Made by a program: the position numbers and the translations under genes. DNA of 64,000 nucleotides from Streptomyces achromogenes (lineage in GTDB: Bacteria > Actinomycetota > Actinomycetes > Streptomycetales > Streptomycetaceae): assembly GCF_030816715.1 (NCBI RefSeq), contig NZ_JAUSYH010000001.1:2046001-2110000 (forward strand), read 5' to 3'. How positions within the stretch are numbered: the stretch's first letter is position 1; each line of letters opens with the position of its first letter. Shown here piece by piece: positions 63,849-64,000 of the stretch. A model generated the notes under the pieces. The model was not told where the DNA came from and ran no database searches. It saw nothing but the letters and a program-made list of their open reading frames with translations.

Positions 63849-64000
63849 TCATCCGGGGGTGACGGTCGGACGACCGACGGGACCCGCGGGCCCCGGGCGG
63901 GCGTCGAGCGCGGTGAGCGCGTCGCGCAGCCCCCGGTGTACATCCTCGTACACCTCGAGGTGTCCGTCGGTGGCGAGGTGGTCGGCGTCGGCCAGCCGTT
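63849..64000 (-). CDS. Small hypothetical protein, 5'-partial at window edge
   Basis: The last 49 residues of a protein whose beginning lies beyond the window. The visible frame reads RLADADHLATDGHLEVYEDV then HRGLRDALTALDARPGPAG, an acidic helical C-terminus. Small helical proteins of this type are found next to tlyA in Streptomyces (memory). Stop TGA at 63849-63851. The function is unknown. It probably belongs to the tlyA transcription unit (58 bp spacing). Confidence 0.6.
   Translation of the reverse strand, partial: RLADADHLATDGHLEVYEDVHRGLRDALTALDARPGPAGPVGRPTVTPG

Overview
The window is very GC-rich, densely coding DNA with strong third-position G/C bias. It has GTG and TTG starts, many 4-bp ATGA/GTGA gene overlaps, and typical Streptomyces families: streptogrisin proteases, an SflA/SepF-like protein, a conservon-type GTPase, a DUF5685 protein, a secreted GDSL lipase and an AA10 protein. 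From memory the gene order matches the core-chromosome segment of Streptomyces coelicolor around SCO1724-SCO1783; I could not check this by alignment. I see no rRNA, complete tRNA, insertion sequence, prophage or CRISPR array.

Layout. 1-10.4 kb: a Ser/Thr kinase cut by the window edge and interrupted by a one-base frameshift; secreted hydrolases (GDSL lipase, truncated AA10 protein, alpha/beta lipase); a DUF5925 AAA ATPase; DUF72, GntR, GNAT, DUF402 and methyltransferase genes; and a divergent MarR/cupin pair with duplicated palindromic operators. 10.4-16.2 kb: an SOS-type mutagenesis cassette (dnaE2 plus a catalytically degenerate ImuB-like protein), preceded by one perfect and two imperfect GAAC-N4-GTTC LexA-type boxes, with a divergent membrane protein. 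16.2-19 kb: two streptogrisin-type serine proteases. 19-32.7 kb: an orphan CvnD-type GTPase, a DUF5685 protein with an extremely cysteine-rich tail, sflA, an acyl-CoA dehydrogenase, an MFS exporter, two membrane proteins, an I78 inhibitor, a WYL regulator, an Rpf/LysM cell-wall protein and two hypothetical genes.

32.7-37.3 kb holds a housekeeping run read on the minus strand: aroH-tyrA, then cmk-plsC-type-der. 37.5-39.2 kb holds a secreted protein, a multi-helix DUF6529 membrane protein and a Rieske lipoprotein, the last two translationally coupled. 39.2-41.1 kb holds a Nudix/NrtR-type regulator coupled to an ADP-ribosylglycohydrolase, with a 43-bp near-perfect palindrome over its translation start. 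41.1-46 kb holds a tight chromosome-organisation operon: parA-like, ribbon-helix-helix protein, scpA, scpB, rluB. 46.3-64 kb holds ald, a STAND/TPR ATPase with an altered Walker A, an ADP-ribose pyrophosphatase, pyrG, a GH15 glucanase, an FAD oxidoreductase, an LLM flavoprotein, a PucR regulator, a GT4 glycosyltransferase and the recN-nadK-tlyA run.

Themes. DNA damage recurs: dnaE2/imuB-like with SOS boxes, recN, and a methyltransferase behind tandem RecA-NDp (PafBC)-like promoters. ADP-ribose/NAD metabolism recurs as NrtR-DraG, the Nudix pyrophosphatase and nadK. Chromosome segregation and division appear as ParA-RHH-ScpAB and SflA. The less understood candidates are the NrtR-DraG unit with its giant palindrome, the ParA-RHH-ScpAB-RluB operon, the DUF6529-Rieske pair, the cysteine-tailed DUF5685 protein beside an orphan GTPase, and the tandem damage-type promoters.
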